A stretch of 38,542 nt of DNA. Source: an uncultured Actinomycetes bacterium (GTDB lineage Bacteria > Actinomycetota > Thermoleophilia > RBG-16-64-13). Position numbers and translations under genes: made by a program. Each line of letters begins with the position of its first letter. Position 1 is the stretch's first letter. Of the stretch, positions 31,423 to 38,542 are shown piece after piece. The DNA is taken from assembly GCA_903873715.1 (NCBI GenBank), contig CAIQPS010000146.1:1-38542 (forward strand), read 5' to 3'. The notes below the pieces were generated by a model. The model was given only the letters and a program-made list of their open reading frames with translations, ran no database searches and was not told the origin of the DNA.

Positions 31423-33078
31423 ATGGACGCCGACGTACTCATCCGCAACGGCAAGATCGTGGACGGGACCGGCAACCCGGCCTTCGTGGGAGACGTGGCC
31501 TTCGCCAGGGGGAAGATCGCTGCGGTGGGGCCGCGCTTGGAGGTCGAGGCGAGCCGGATCGTGGACGCTACCGGGCTGGTGGTGAGCCCGGGGTTCGTGG
31601 ACCCTCACACCCACTGCGACGTCACCGCCTTCGTCTGGCCGGAACAGCGGAACCTGGCCACGCAGGGCACCACCACCGCCACGTCCGGGCAATGCGGGAT
31701 CTCCGCGGCGCCGGACTCGCGCACCTTCTGGGAATACATCCGCACGATCTGCCCCTACAGCGCCACGGTGTTCTGGGGGAACGTCATCCCCGAGGACCGG
31801 CAGTGGGAGTCACAGGCCGAGTACGCGGCCGCGGTGAACCGCACAGGCGTGGCGATAGACATCGTGCCTTCGATAGGGCACGGCAACCTGCGCCTGAGCG
31901 TCGGCGCCCGTGGCCCCGAACCGGCCACGCCCGAGCAACTGGAGGAGATGAAGCGCCTGCTCCGGCAGGGCCTGGACGACGGCGCCGCCGGCGCCACCGC
32001 CGGCATGAGCTACGACCCCAACCGCTACGCCAGCTACGAGGAAGTGCTGGCGCTCGCCCGCATCTGTGCGGAGTACGGCCGGGTGTACCAGTTCCACGCC
32101 CCCTATTGCGCGAACGCCGAAGCCGCGCGCTACTCGGTACGGTTGGTCCGGGATTCGGGCGTGCGCCTCTCCATCGCGCACTTCCAGGCGCCTCCCCAGT
32201 TCGCGGACGAGGCCGAGGCGATGCTGGCCATCGTCGAACAAGCGAGAGCCGAGGGCGTCGACATCAGCTTCAACGTCATGCAGGACCCGCACATGGTCTA
32301 CAGCGCCGCCGGCTGGAAGTCGATCTTCCAGTGGATCGCCAACACCTACGGCGGCCAGACGTGGACTCCCGAGGGGTTCGAGCGGGACAGCGCAGACCCG
32401 GCATTCCGGCGGAGGCTGGCGCGGATCGTCAAGGAGCACATCGGGCAGGCGGCCGACATCCTGCCCGGCTACGTGCGGTGGCTGCCGAAGGCCACCCTTC
32501 TCCGGACCGGTTCGGCGGACATCGACGGCTGGACGGTCGCCGACCTGGCCCGCGAGCATGGCGCCGATCCGGAGGAATTCGCCTTCGATGTCATCTGCGG
32601 GCGGTCGGGGCTGGTCCCCGAGGGGCAGGACCCCATCCTCAGCCTCGAGTTCGCCGGCACGGAGGCGTTCATCGAGGAGGCGACTCTGCACGAGGCCGGG
32701 ATGCCCTGCACGGACCTCAATACCAACGAGTCGCTCCCCGGCCTGGCCGACATGACCCCGTGGCCGGGCGCCTACAACACCATGCCGGCGTTCTTCAGGG
32801 CGAGCCTGCGCCGTGGAGCCGGCACGGAGGAGACGGTCCGGCACATGACCAGCCTTCCGGCGGCCAGCATGAACCTCTTCGACCGGGGCATCCTGCGCCC
32901 GGGACTCAAGGCCGATGTCGTGGTGTTCGACGAGGCGGCGTTCGCGCCGCGGGCCACCTATGAGGACCTCACCGCCCCGGCGGCCGGGCTGTCCTGGTCG
33001 TTCGTCTCCGGCGTCCCGATAGTCGAGCAAGGCCTTCAGAACGGCGAGTCACCCGGCAGGATGGTGAGTGTGGGCTGA
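31423..33078 (+). CDS. N-acyl-D-amino-acid deacylase-like amidohydrolase
   Basis: 551 residues. It has the D-aminoacylase plan: a small beta sandwich (DADVLIRNGKIVDGTG), the metal site DPHTHCDV (HxH), TSGQCGIS with the bridging Cys typical of the subfamily, a long insertion, and the closing sandwich GLKADVVVFDE. Enzymes of this group hydrolyse N-acyl-D-amino acids, dihydropyrimidine-like rings or other amides; the substrate is open. ATG 31423 has GGGGGTGG upstream; ATG 31396 is an alternative. It probably ends the three-gene operon started at 30234. Confidence 0.9.
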   Translation: MDADVLIRNGKIVDGTGNPAFVGDVAFARGKIAAVGPRLEVEASRIVDATGLVVSPGFVDPHTHCDVTAFVWPEQRNLATQGTTTATSGQCGISAAPDSRTFWEYIRTICPYSATVFWGNVIPEDRQWESQAEYAAAVNRTGVAIDIVPSIGHGNLRLSVGARGPEPATPEQLEEMKRLLRQGLDDGAAGATAGMSYDPNRYASYEEVLALARICAEYGRVYQFHAPYCANAEAARYSVRLVRDSGVRLSIAHFQAPPQFADEAEAMLAIVEQARAEGVDISFNVMQDPHMVYSAAGWKSIFQWIANTYGGQTWTPEGFERDSADPAFRRRLARIVKEHIGQAADILPGYVRWLPKATLLRTGSADIDGWTVADLAREHGADPEEFAFDVICGRSGLVPEGQDPILSLEFAGTEAFIEEATLHEAGMPCTDLNTNESLPGLADMTPWPGAYNTMPAFFRASLRRGAGTEETVRHMTSLPAASMNLFDRGILRPGLKADVVVFDEAAFAPRATYEDLTAPAAGLSWSFVSGVPIVEQGLQNGESPGRMVSVG

Positions 33079-33163
33079 CGGCGGCTGCCGCCCGGCCCTC
33101 CGGCGGCCGGTGCGCGGCGTCGCCGGCCTGCGGCGAACCGCCCGCCGGCGCCTGTCTCGGGGC

Positions 33164-33221
33164 AAAAAGAAAGGGACTGCTCCAGGCACGAGGGGGGGAT
33201 GAGCCTGGGGGTGCAGCCCCT
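33164..33221 (-). terminator. Intrinsic terminator of the leftward liv/amidohydrolase operon
   Basis: The arms 33172-33187 and 33203-33221 form a long imperfect stem (AGGGACTGC with GCAGCCCCT, and CAGGC with GCCTG) around a G-rich loop. On the minus strand the stem is followed by TTTCTTTTTG (33173-33163), the expected T-tract. It lies about 135 bases after the stop of the amidohydrolase at 33356. The rest of the 277-base gap (33079-33355) holds only GC-rich short dyads such as GCCGCC/GGCGGC (33087-33107) that may end the rightward operon. Confidence 0.6.
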
Positions 33222-33355
33222 GTCTGGTGAATGATGCTACACCTTCAGCGCAGGGCCTTCAAGGAGCGCTGCTCCCACTTTATGCCCATTTTATAGGACT
33301 CTGTTCCACCTGCCGGAAGCGGCATCAGCCGATAAGTGAACGCGCCGTCGCTGAT

Positions 33356-35059
33356 TCACGCTTCGTAAACCAGCTTCCCGCCCGCCACCGTGGCGACGTT
33401 CGCGATGGTGTGGATCTCCTCCGGGCCGGTGGTGAGGATGTCCCGGTCGAGCACGCAGAAGTCCGCCAGCTTGCCCGGCTCGAGCGACCCTTTGATCCGC
33501 TCCTGGTGGTCCTGCCAAGCGCCGCCCATGGTGTATCCGCGGATGGCTTCGGCAACGCTTATCCTCTGGGCCGGCCCTCGCACGGTGCCAGACGCCCTGG
33601 ACTTCCGCAGCACGGCAGCCTCGATGCCTTGGAGCCAGTCGGGCTCGGCCACCGGGGCATCCGAAGACAGGCTCACCGGGACGCCGGCATCCAGCAGAGA
33701 GCGCACGGGGAACTGCCACTCGGAGCGCGGGATACCGATCATCTGGTCGATGACGTCCGAGAACGCCCATTTGAGAAGCGGCTGGGTGCTGCAACCGATG
33801 CCGAGCGAGAGCATGCGGCGGATGTCGGCGGGGGTCACCAGGTCGCAGTGCACCAGGTAGTGCCGCAATTCTTTCGGCGCCTCCCGCTGCGCCCGCTCGA
33901 TCCCGTCTATGCAGGCCGTGATGGCCCGGTCCCCGATGACGTGGATGGCGCACTGGAACCCATGTTCGTGGGCCACGCCGATCATCTCCGTGAGCTCGCG
34001 CACCTGGTCCTCGGGTGTCGCCCCCGGGATGACGAGGCCCCCGTGGCCGCCGCTCGGATACTCCTCGCTCAGCCAGGCGGTCTTGGTCTGTGGGATGCCG
34101 TCGCCGAACAGCTTGATCCCGCCGATCTTGAGCCATTCGTCGCCGAAGCCGCTGTGGATGCCTATCTCCAGGATGCTCCGCTGGAAATCCTTGAGCGAGA
34201 TGGCGCCGTACTCCCCGAACAGGTACAGGACGTTGACCCGCACCGTCATCGCCTCTTCGTTGTGCAGGTCGTTGTAGACGCTGATGCACTCCGAGCCCAG
34301 GAGCCCGCCCTGGTAGCCGATGCCGCCGGGGCCGAGGGCCGCGTCGGTGACGCTGGTGATGCCCCGCGCGTTCATCATCCGCATCATCTGCAGGATGGCG
34401 GCCCGCTTCTCGTCGCGAGTCCACAGCGGGACCACCCGCATGAGGATGCCCTGGGCCGGCAGTTCGATCAGTCCGCCGGTGGGCTCCCCTGTGACGGGGT
34501 CCTTGACCACTTCCGAGCCCGGCTCGGTGGTGGTTTCGCGGGTGATGCCGGCCAGCTTCAGGGCCAGGCTGTTCGCCACCAGCTGGTGCTGGGTGAAGTC
34601 CACCAGGTAGACGGGGTTGTCGGGAGCCACCTCGTCGAGGTCGTGACGGGTCATGCGCCGGGTGGGGTCCGCCTTGATCTCCTCGATGAAGCCGGTGTCC
34701 CATCCCATCCCGCGGATCCATTCGCCCGGTTTGAGCTCCGCAGCGCGGGCGGCGACCGTCTGCTTGATCTCGGCGATGGACTTCACCGCGGGGTAGCCGA
34801 CGTCGAGCGTGAGCGGCGGGCGGCTCCCCCCGTACATCGCGGCGTGGGTGTGCGAGTCGTTGATGCCGGGCAGCACGGTCTTGCCGCCCAGGTCCACCAC
34901 CTTGGTGGAGGCGCCTGCCCAGTCCTGGATCTCGGCGTTGGAGCCGACGGCCAGGATGGTGCTTCCCTTGACCGCCAAAGCCTGGGCGATCCTGTCCGAG
35001 GGATCGACGGTGACGATCTTGCCGTTCAGGTAGATGGAATCAGCGGACCAAGAAGCCAT
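33356..35059 (-). CDS. YtcJ-like amidohydrolase
   Basis: 567 residues of the amidohydrolase_3 type. The metal site is NDSHTHAAMYG (HxH), later HVIGDRAI and the Asp in SLSSDAPVAEP complete the usual set, and the closing sandwich is LEPGKLADFCVLDRD. The family hydrolyses N-substituted formamides or similar amides; the natural substrate is rarely known. GGGGAG precedes the ATG. It lies 18 bases after livF in the same direction, so the imported compound is probably its substrate or a precursor of it. Confidence 0.9.
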   Translation of the reverse strand: MASWSADSIYLNGKIVTVDPSDRIAQALAVKGSTILAVGSNAEIQDWAGASTKVVDLGGKTVLPGINDSHTHAAMYGGSRPPLTLDVGYPAVKSIAEIKQTVAARAAELKPGEWIRGMGWDTGFIEEIKADPTRRMTRHDLDEVAPDNPVYLVDFTQHQLVANSLALKLAGITRETTTEPGSEVVKDPVTGEPTGGLIELPAQGILMRVVPLWTRDEKRAAILQMMRMMNARGITSVTDAALGPGGIGYQGGLLGSECISVYNDLHNEEAMTVRVNVLYLFGEYGAISLKDFQRSILEIGIHSGFGDEWLKIGGIKLFGDGIPQTKTAWLSEEYPSGGHGGLVIPGATPEDQVRELTEMIGVAHEHGFQCAIHVIGDRAITACIDGIERAQREAPKELRHYLVHCDLVTPADIRRMLSLGIGCSTQPLLKWAFSDVIDQMIGIPRSEWQFPVRSLLDAGVPVSLSSDAPVAEPDWLQGIEAAVLRKSRASGTVRGPAQRISVAEAIRGYTMGGAWQDHQERIKGSLEPGKLADFCVLDRDILTTGPEEIHTIANVATVAGGKLVYEA

Positions 35060-35077
35060 GGACGTCTCCCCCCGTCG

Positions 35078-35785
35078 TCATTCCCCCAGATACGCTTTCC
35101 GGACGTGCTCGCTGTGCAGCAGGTCGGCTGCGTCGCCCTCCACCACGATGTTGCCCGTCTCGAGGACATAGGCCCGCGTGGCCAGCTTGAGGGCCAGCCG
35201 GGAGTTCTGTTCCACCAGGAGCACGGTGGTGCCGGCATCGTTTATCTCCCGGATGATCTTCCCGATCTCTCCCACCATGAGCGGCGACAGGCCCATGGAT
35301 GGCTCGTCGAGGAGCAACACCTTGGGCCGGCACATCACGGCGGTGGCTATGGCCAGCATCTGCTGCTCCCCGCCGCTCAGCGTGGACGCCTGCTGGCGGG
35401 CCCGCTCCTTGAGCCGCGGGAAATGCTTGAGGATCTCCTCGAGGTCCGCGGCGGTGGCCTTGCGGTCCTTGCGCAGATAGGCGCCCACCTTGAGGTTCTC
35501 GGCGACCGTCATGTAGGGGAAGAGCCCCCTGTCCTGAGGCACCTGCACGATGCCCATCTTGACGATGGACTGCGGCTTCTGGCCGTCCACCCGGTGCCCG
35601 TCGAACCGGATCTCGCCGCGCGCGGGCGCCTTGAGGCCGGAGACGGCCCGCAGGATGGTGGACTTGCCGGCGCCGTTCCTCCCGATGAGGGTGACGATCT
35701 CGCCCTGCTCCAGGTGCATCGAGACGCCCTTGACCACCTCGGCGCCCTCGTACCTGACCGCCAGATCCCTTATCTCAAGCCACAT
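35078..35785 (-). CDS. livF: Branched-chain-type ABC importer ATPase LivF
   Basis: 235 residues, the standard LivF length. Walker A is GRNGAGKST, the signature is LSGGEQQMLAIATAV, Walker B is VLLLDEPSMGLSP and the switch region is VEQNSRLAL. It overlaps the end of livG by about ten bases. LivF pairs with LivG to drive uptake of branched-chain amino acids, amides or urea in this transporter class. Confidence 0.95.
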   Translation of the reverse strand: MWLEIRDLAVRYEGAEVVKGVSMHLEQGEIVTLIGRNGAGKSTILRAVSGLKAPARGEIRFDGHRVDGQKPQSIVKMGIVQVPQDRGLFPYMTVAENLKVGAYLRKDRKATAADLEEILKHFPRLKERARQQASTLSGGEQQMLAIATAVMCRPKVLLLDEPSMGLSPLMVGEIGKIIREINDAGTTVLLVEQNSRLALKLATRAYVLETGNIVVEGDAADLLHSEHVRKAYLGE

Positions 35786-36548
35786 CGTGATCGGTCCCCA
35801 GATAGGCTTCGATGACGGCCGGGTCGGCGACGCACTGGCGCGGCGTCCCCTCGGTGAGCTTCTGCCCGTAATTGAGCACCACGCTCCTCGCGCACAGGCC
35901 CAGCACGGCGCGGACGTTGTGCTCCACCACGATGATGGTGGTGCCGCGGGTGGCGTTCACTTCCTTGATGATGCGGATCATCGAGTCGGTCTCCTCGGCG
36001 TTCATCCCGGTGAGCGGCTCGTCGAGCAGGAGCAGGGCCGGGTCGGACGCCAGCGCGACGGCGACGCACAACTCGCGCTGGCTGCCGTGCGGCAGGCTCA
36101 CGCAGAGTTCGTGCGTCCGGTCCTCGAGGCCGACGAACTCCAGGAGGTCCATGCAGTGCTTGAGGGTCTCCGGCTGCCTGCGGACCCGCTCGTACGTGTG
36201 GCCGATCATCCCCCACGGACCGTGCCTGGTCAGCAGGTAGGAACCGGCCATGACGTTCTCGAGCACCGTCATGCCTTTGAAGAGGGCGTTCTTCTGGAAC
36301 ACCCGGGCGATGCCCAGATGCGCCCGGCGGTGGGGCGGATAGCGGGTTATGTTGTGGCCCCTGAAGGCGATGGTGCCGCTCGACACTTTGAGGGTCCCGT
36401 CGATGAGGTTGAGCATGGTGCTCTTGCCGGCGCCGTTGGGGCCGATGAGGCCCAGTATCTCGCCGTCCTCGACGTCCACGCTCACATGGTTGACCGCGGC
36501 CAGGCCGCCGAAGTGGCGCGAGAGGTCTTTGACTTCCAGGATCGCCAT
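35775..36548 (-). CDS. livG: Branched-chain-type ABC importer ATPase LivG
   Basis: 257 residues from ATG 36548. Walker A is GPNGAGKSTMLN, the signature is the LivG-type LPHGSQRELCVAVAL, and Walker B is LLLLDEPLTGMN, followed by VEHNVRAVLGLC. A GTG at 36557 overlapping the livM stop is an alternative start, but AGGGGTG is correctly spaced only for the ATG. The characteristic C-terminal LivG tail GTPRQCVADPAVIEAYLG is present. Confidence 0.94.
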   Translation of the reverse strand: MAILEVKDLSRHFGGLAAVNHVSVDVEDGEILGLIGPNGAGKSTMLNLIDGTLKVSSGTIAFRGHNITRYPPHRRAHLGIARVFQKNALFKGMTVLENVMAGSYLLTRHGPWGMIGHTYERVRRQPETLKHCMDLLEFVGLEDRTHELCVSLPHGSQRELCVAVALASDPALLLLDEPLTGMNAEETDSMIRIIKEVNATRGTTIIVVEHNVRAVLGLCARSVVLNYGQKLTEGTPRQCVADPAVIEAYLGTDHDVA

Positions 36549-36553
36549 GCCGG

Positions 36554-37666
36554 TCACCCCTGTCCTGTCTTTTCGGAGGGGGCCGCAGCCGGCGGTGCGG
36601 TGGCAGGCGCGCCCGCGCCCACCGCGGTCGCCTCTCCCGCGGCCGCCGTGGCCGGCCTGCGCGCATCCTCGGCGGCCGCCAGGGTGGTCAGCTTCCGGGT
36701 GCGCCAGGAGCTCTTGATCTGGCGCGGTAGCCCCACCAGCCCCATCGGCATGAAGATCATCACCAGGATGGCGATGGCTCCGATGATCATGGGCTGGTAT
36801 TCCTGCATGAAGCGGGTCTCCTCGGCCAGCAGCGTCAGCACGGCCGTACCGAGCAGCGGCCCGACGAAGTAGTCCTTGCCGCCCACCACCATGTACACGA
36901 GCAGGTAGATGGACATGGTCACGCCGAAGCGGGAGGTGCTGTCCGGGCTGAGGTTGTGCTGGAACGAGGCGAAGACGGCGCCGGACAGACCCGCCATGAA
37001 GGCGGCGATGACGAAGTTCACCATCTTGTAGCCGATGACGTTGATGCCCACCGCGCCGGCCAGCGTGTTGTCGTCCTTGATGGCCCGCCAGGGGAAGCTG
37101 ATGTAGGCCCGCTCGAGGTAGTAGAGGATGAGCAGGGCTATCACCACGATGCCGATGGCGATGTAGTAGTAGTTGCCCGGCTTGTTGAAGTCCACCAGAG
37201 CGCCGGCGATGTGCACCTTGCCGGGCCCGGGCACCCCGGTGAGCCCCAGGGAGCCGCCGGTCATGGAGGTCCAGTAGTAGGCCACCAGCCGGAAGGTCTC
37301 GGCGGTGAGCAGGGTGAGTATGGAGAAGTAGATGCCCCTGACCTTGAGGAACGGGTACGCGAGGATCAGGGCTATGAAGGCCGCCACCAGCGCGCTGATG
37401 ATCAGCGAGGCCCAGAAGTTCACATGCCCCTTCATCATCAGCGTGGCGTGCACGTACGCCCCTATCACCACGAAGCCCACCTGCCCCAGAGATATCTCGT
37501 TGATGAGCGTGATGCTGCGCAGGCTGCTCACCAGCAGGACGTTGATTGCGAGCAGAGCTATGACGGTGATCCAGTAGGCGTTGCCCCGGAGGATCTGGGG
37601 CATGAAGACGACGATCAGCAGGATCGCCACCCAGATGGCTGTCTTGATGCCGCCGCGCTTACTCAT
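36554..37666 (-). CDS. livM: Branched-chain-type ABC importer permease LivM
   Basis: 370 residues from ATG 37666. It has about ten hydrophobic helices and the family stretches NEISLGQVGFVVIGAY, KVRGIYFSILTL and GKDYFVGPLLGTAVL. The last 40 residues are an unusual Ala/Pro/Thr-rich cytoplasmic tail. The start overlaps the livH stop by eight bases; the longer open frame upstream is only a shadow of livH. Confidence 0.94.
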   Translation of the reverse strand: MSKRGGIKTAIWVAILLIVVFMPQILRGNAYWITVIALLAINVLLVSSLRSITLINEISLGQVGFVVIGAYVHATLMMKGHVNFWASLIISALVAAFIALILAYPFLKVRGIYFSILTLLTAETFRLVAYYWTSMTGGSLGLTGVPGPGKVHIAGALVDFNKPGNYYYIAIGIVVIALLILYYLERAYISFPWRAIKDDNTLAGAVGINVIGYKMVNFVIAAFMAGLSGAVFASFQHNLSPDSTSRFGVTMSIYLLVYMVVGGKDYFVGPLLGTAVLTLLAEETRFMQEYQPMIIGAIAILVMIFMPMGLVGLPRQIKSSWRTRKLTTLAAAEDARRPATAAAGEATAVGAGAPATAPPAAAPSEKTGQG

Positions 37667-38525
37667 GGCCCAGCAGCCCCTTGGGCCGGAAGAGCAGGAC
37701 CAGCACGACGATGACCAGCGGGGCGATGGCCGCGGCCGCCGCTCCGCCGAACACCGGCACGATGCCGTCGATGAGCCCGAGCACCAACCCCCCGATGACC
37801 GCCCCGGGGATGCTCCCCAGACCGCCAAGCACGATGATGACGAGGCCCTTGATCATCGGCAGGCCGCCCATGTAGGGCTGGATCTGCAGGATGGAGCCGG
37901 CCAGCGTGCCGGCGAGGGCCGCGAGCGCGCAACCGATGGCCATGGCCGACATGGACATGACGTTGGGGTTGATGCCCTTCAGGAACGAGCCTTCGCGGTT
38001 CTGGGCGCTGGCCACCATGGCGAGGCCCAGCCGGGTGCGCTTGAGGAAAGCGTAGAGCAGGAGCAGCGCGACTATGGAGAACGCGATGGCCACCATGCGG
38101 TCCTTGGGCACCGTGGCGCCGGCGATAGTGAACGAGCCCGGCCACAAGTATGGCAGGCTCTTGGTGTACAACCCGAAACCGACCACCGCGCCGCTGGCGA
38201 GGATCAGGGTGAGCCCCGTCGAGATGACGATGGAGCTCAGCACCGGATCGCGGCCGGCGCGAGGCCGGAACAACCCTCTCTCCAAGGCCACGCCGAAGGC
38301 GGCGAGCAGGACCATGGAGACAGCGATGGCCGGGTAGAGCCCCAGCCCCTTGCCCACGAGGTAGTAGACGGCGAAGGCCCCGAGCATGTAGATCTCGCCG
38401 TGGGCGAGTTGGAGGATCCCCATGATGCTGAGGATCAGCGTCAAGCCCAGAGCCATCAACACGTAGAGCCAGCCGAGGGCTATCCCGTTGATGATGGCTT
38501 GTAACCAGAGGGCGGTGGAGCTCAA
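37659..38525 (-). CDS. livH: Branched-chain-type ABC importer permease LivH
   Basis: 288 residues, standard for LivH. Eight or so helices are visible, with MALGLTLILSIMGILQLAHGEIYMLGA at the N-terminus and the conserved VLGGLGSIPGAVIGGLVLGLI near residue 230. The start is TTG 38525 with AAGGAG five bases upstream. No periplasmic binding protein is in the window; it would be expected beyond the right edge. With livM, livG, livF and the YtcJ-like amidohydrolase it forms one leftward operon. Confidence 0.94.
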   Translation of the reverse strand: MSSTALWLQAIINGIALGWLYVLMALGLTLILSIMGILQLAHGEIYMLGAFAVYYLVGKGLGLYPAIAVSMVLLAAFGVALERGLFRPRAGRDPVLSSIVISTGLTLILASGAVVGFGLYTKSLPYLWPGSFTIAGATVPKDRMVAIAFSIVALLLLYAFLKRTRLGLAMVASAQNREGSFLKGINPNVMSMSAMAIGCALAALAGTLAGSILQIQPYMGGLPMIKGLVIIVLGGLGSIPGAVIGGLVLGLIDGIVPVFGGAAAAAIAPLVIVVLVLLFRPKGLLGHE

Positions 38526-38542
38526 GAGATCTCCTTGACGGC

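Noticed and set aside
1-38542. tRNA, rRNA, CRISPR array, prophage or insertion sequence
   Set aside because: Nothing with these features was seen in either strand. The only repeat-like objects are the two foldback elements.

Overview
The window is GC-rich (roughly two thirds G+C by eye), densely packed, and reads as part of the chromosome of an anaerobic or facultatively anaerobic bacterium. Rex, a trimeric [FeFe]-hydrogenase with all three maturases, a UbiD-type decarboxylase, a branched-chain-type ABC importer and several TetR regulators would fit a deep-branching anaerobic actinobacterium. That assignment is an inference from gene style, not a taxonomic proof. I see no rRNA, tRNA, CRISPR, phage or transposase gene.

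Layout. Positions 1-1059 hold the end of a UbiD-family decarboxylase. Positions 1206-11426 are a hydrogen-metabolism island: rex with its own operator, then tandem Rex operators, then one tightly overlapped run of genes. This run encodes a stand-alone receiver, the NuoE-like, NuoF-like and catalytic subunits of an [FeFe]-hydrogenase, a hydrogenase-like (group C type) sensor fused to a histidine kinase, a second stand-alone receiver, a receiver-PAS-kinase hybrid and a rhodanese. A small membrane protein and a lipoprotein rhodanese follow. Positions 12395-16162 hold a TetR/MMPL exporter pair and a small membrane protein. Positions 16166-22170 are the leftward maturation operon hydG-aspA-hydF-hydE, in which hydG carries a full N-terminal DtxR/MntR-type metal-sensing repressor domain.

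Positions 22313-25586 encode an ABC-2 exporter and an MFS drug/H+ antiporter. Positions 25650-30092 hold a hydroxyacid-oxoacid transhydrogenase, a TetR regulator, a radical SAM protein and an HD-GYP protein with a degenerate receiver. Positions 30234-33078 are an NTF2-like protein, a DUF169 protein and an N-acyl-D-amino-acid deacylase-like amidohydrolase. Positions 33356-38525 are a leftward operon of livHMGF genes ending in a second amidohydrolase.

How it fits together. The island appears to sense three signals. Rex sites (NADH/NAD+) sit in front of rex and the structural operon. The hydrogenase-like kinase probably senses H2 or redox state. The DtxR-HydG fusion has two tandem TTAGG-N4-CCTAA boxes spanning its own transcription start and Shine-Dalgarno sequence, which suggests that supply of the CO/CN-forming maturase is tied to iron by the maturase polypeptide itself. 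This fusion with its matching operators is the most striking candidate for an undescribed system. No gap between genes exceeds 300 bases.
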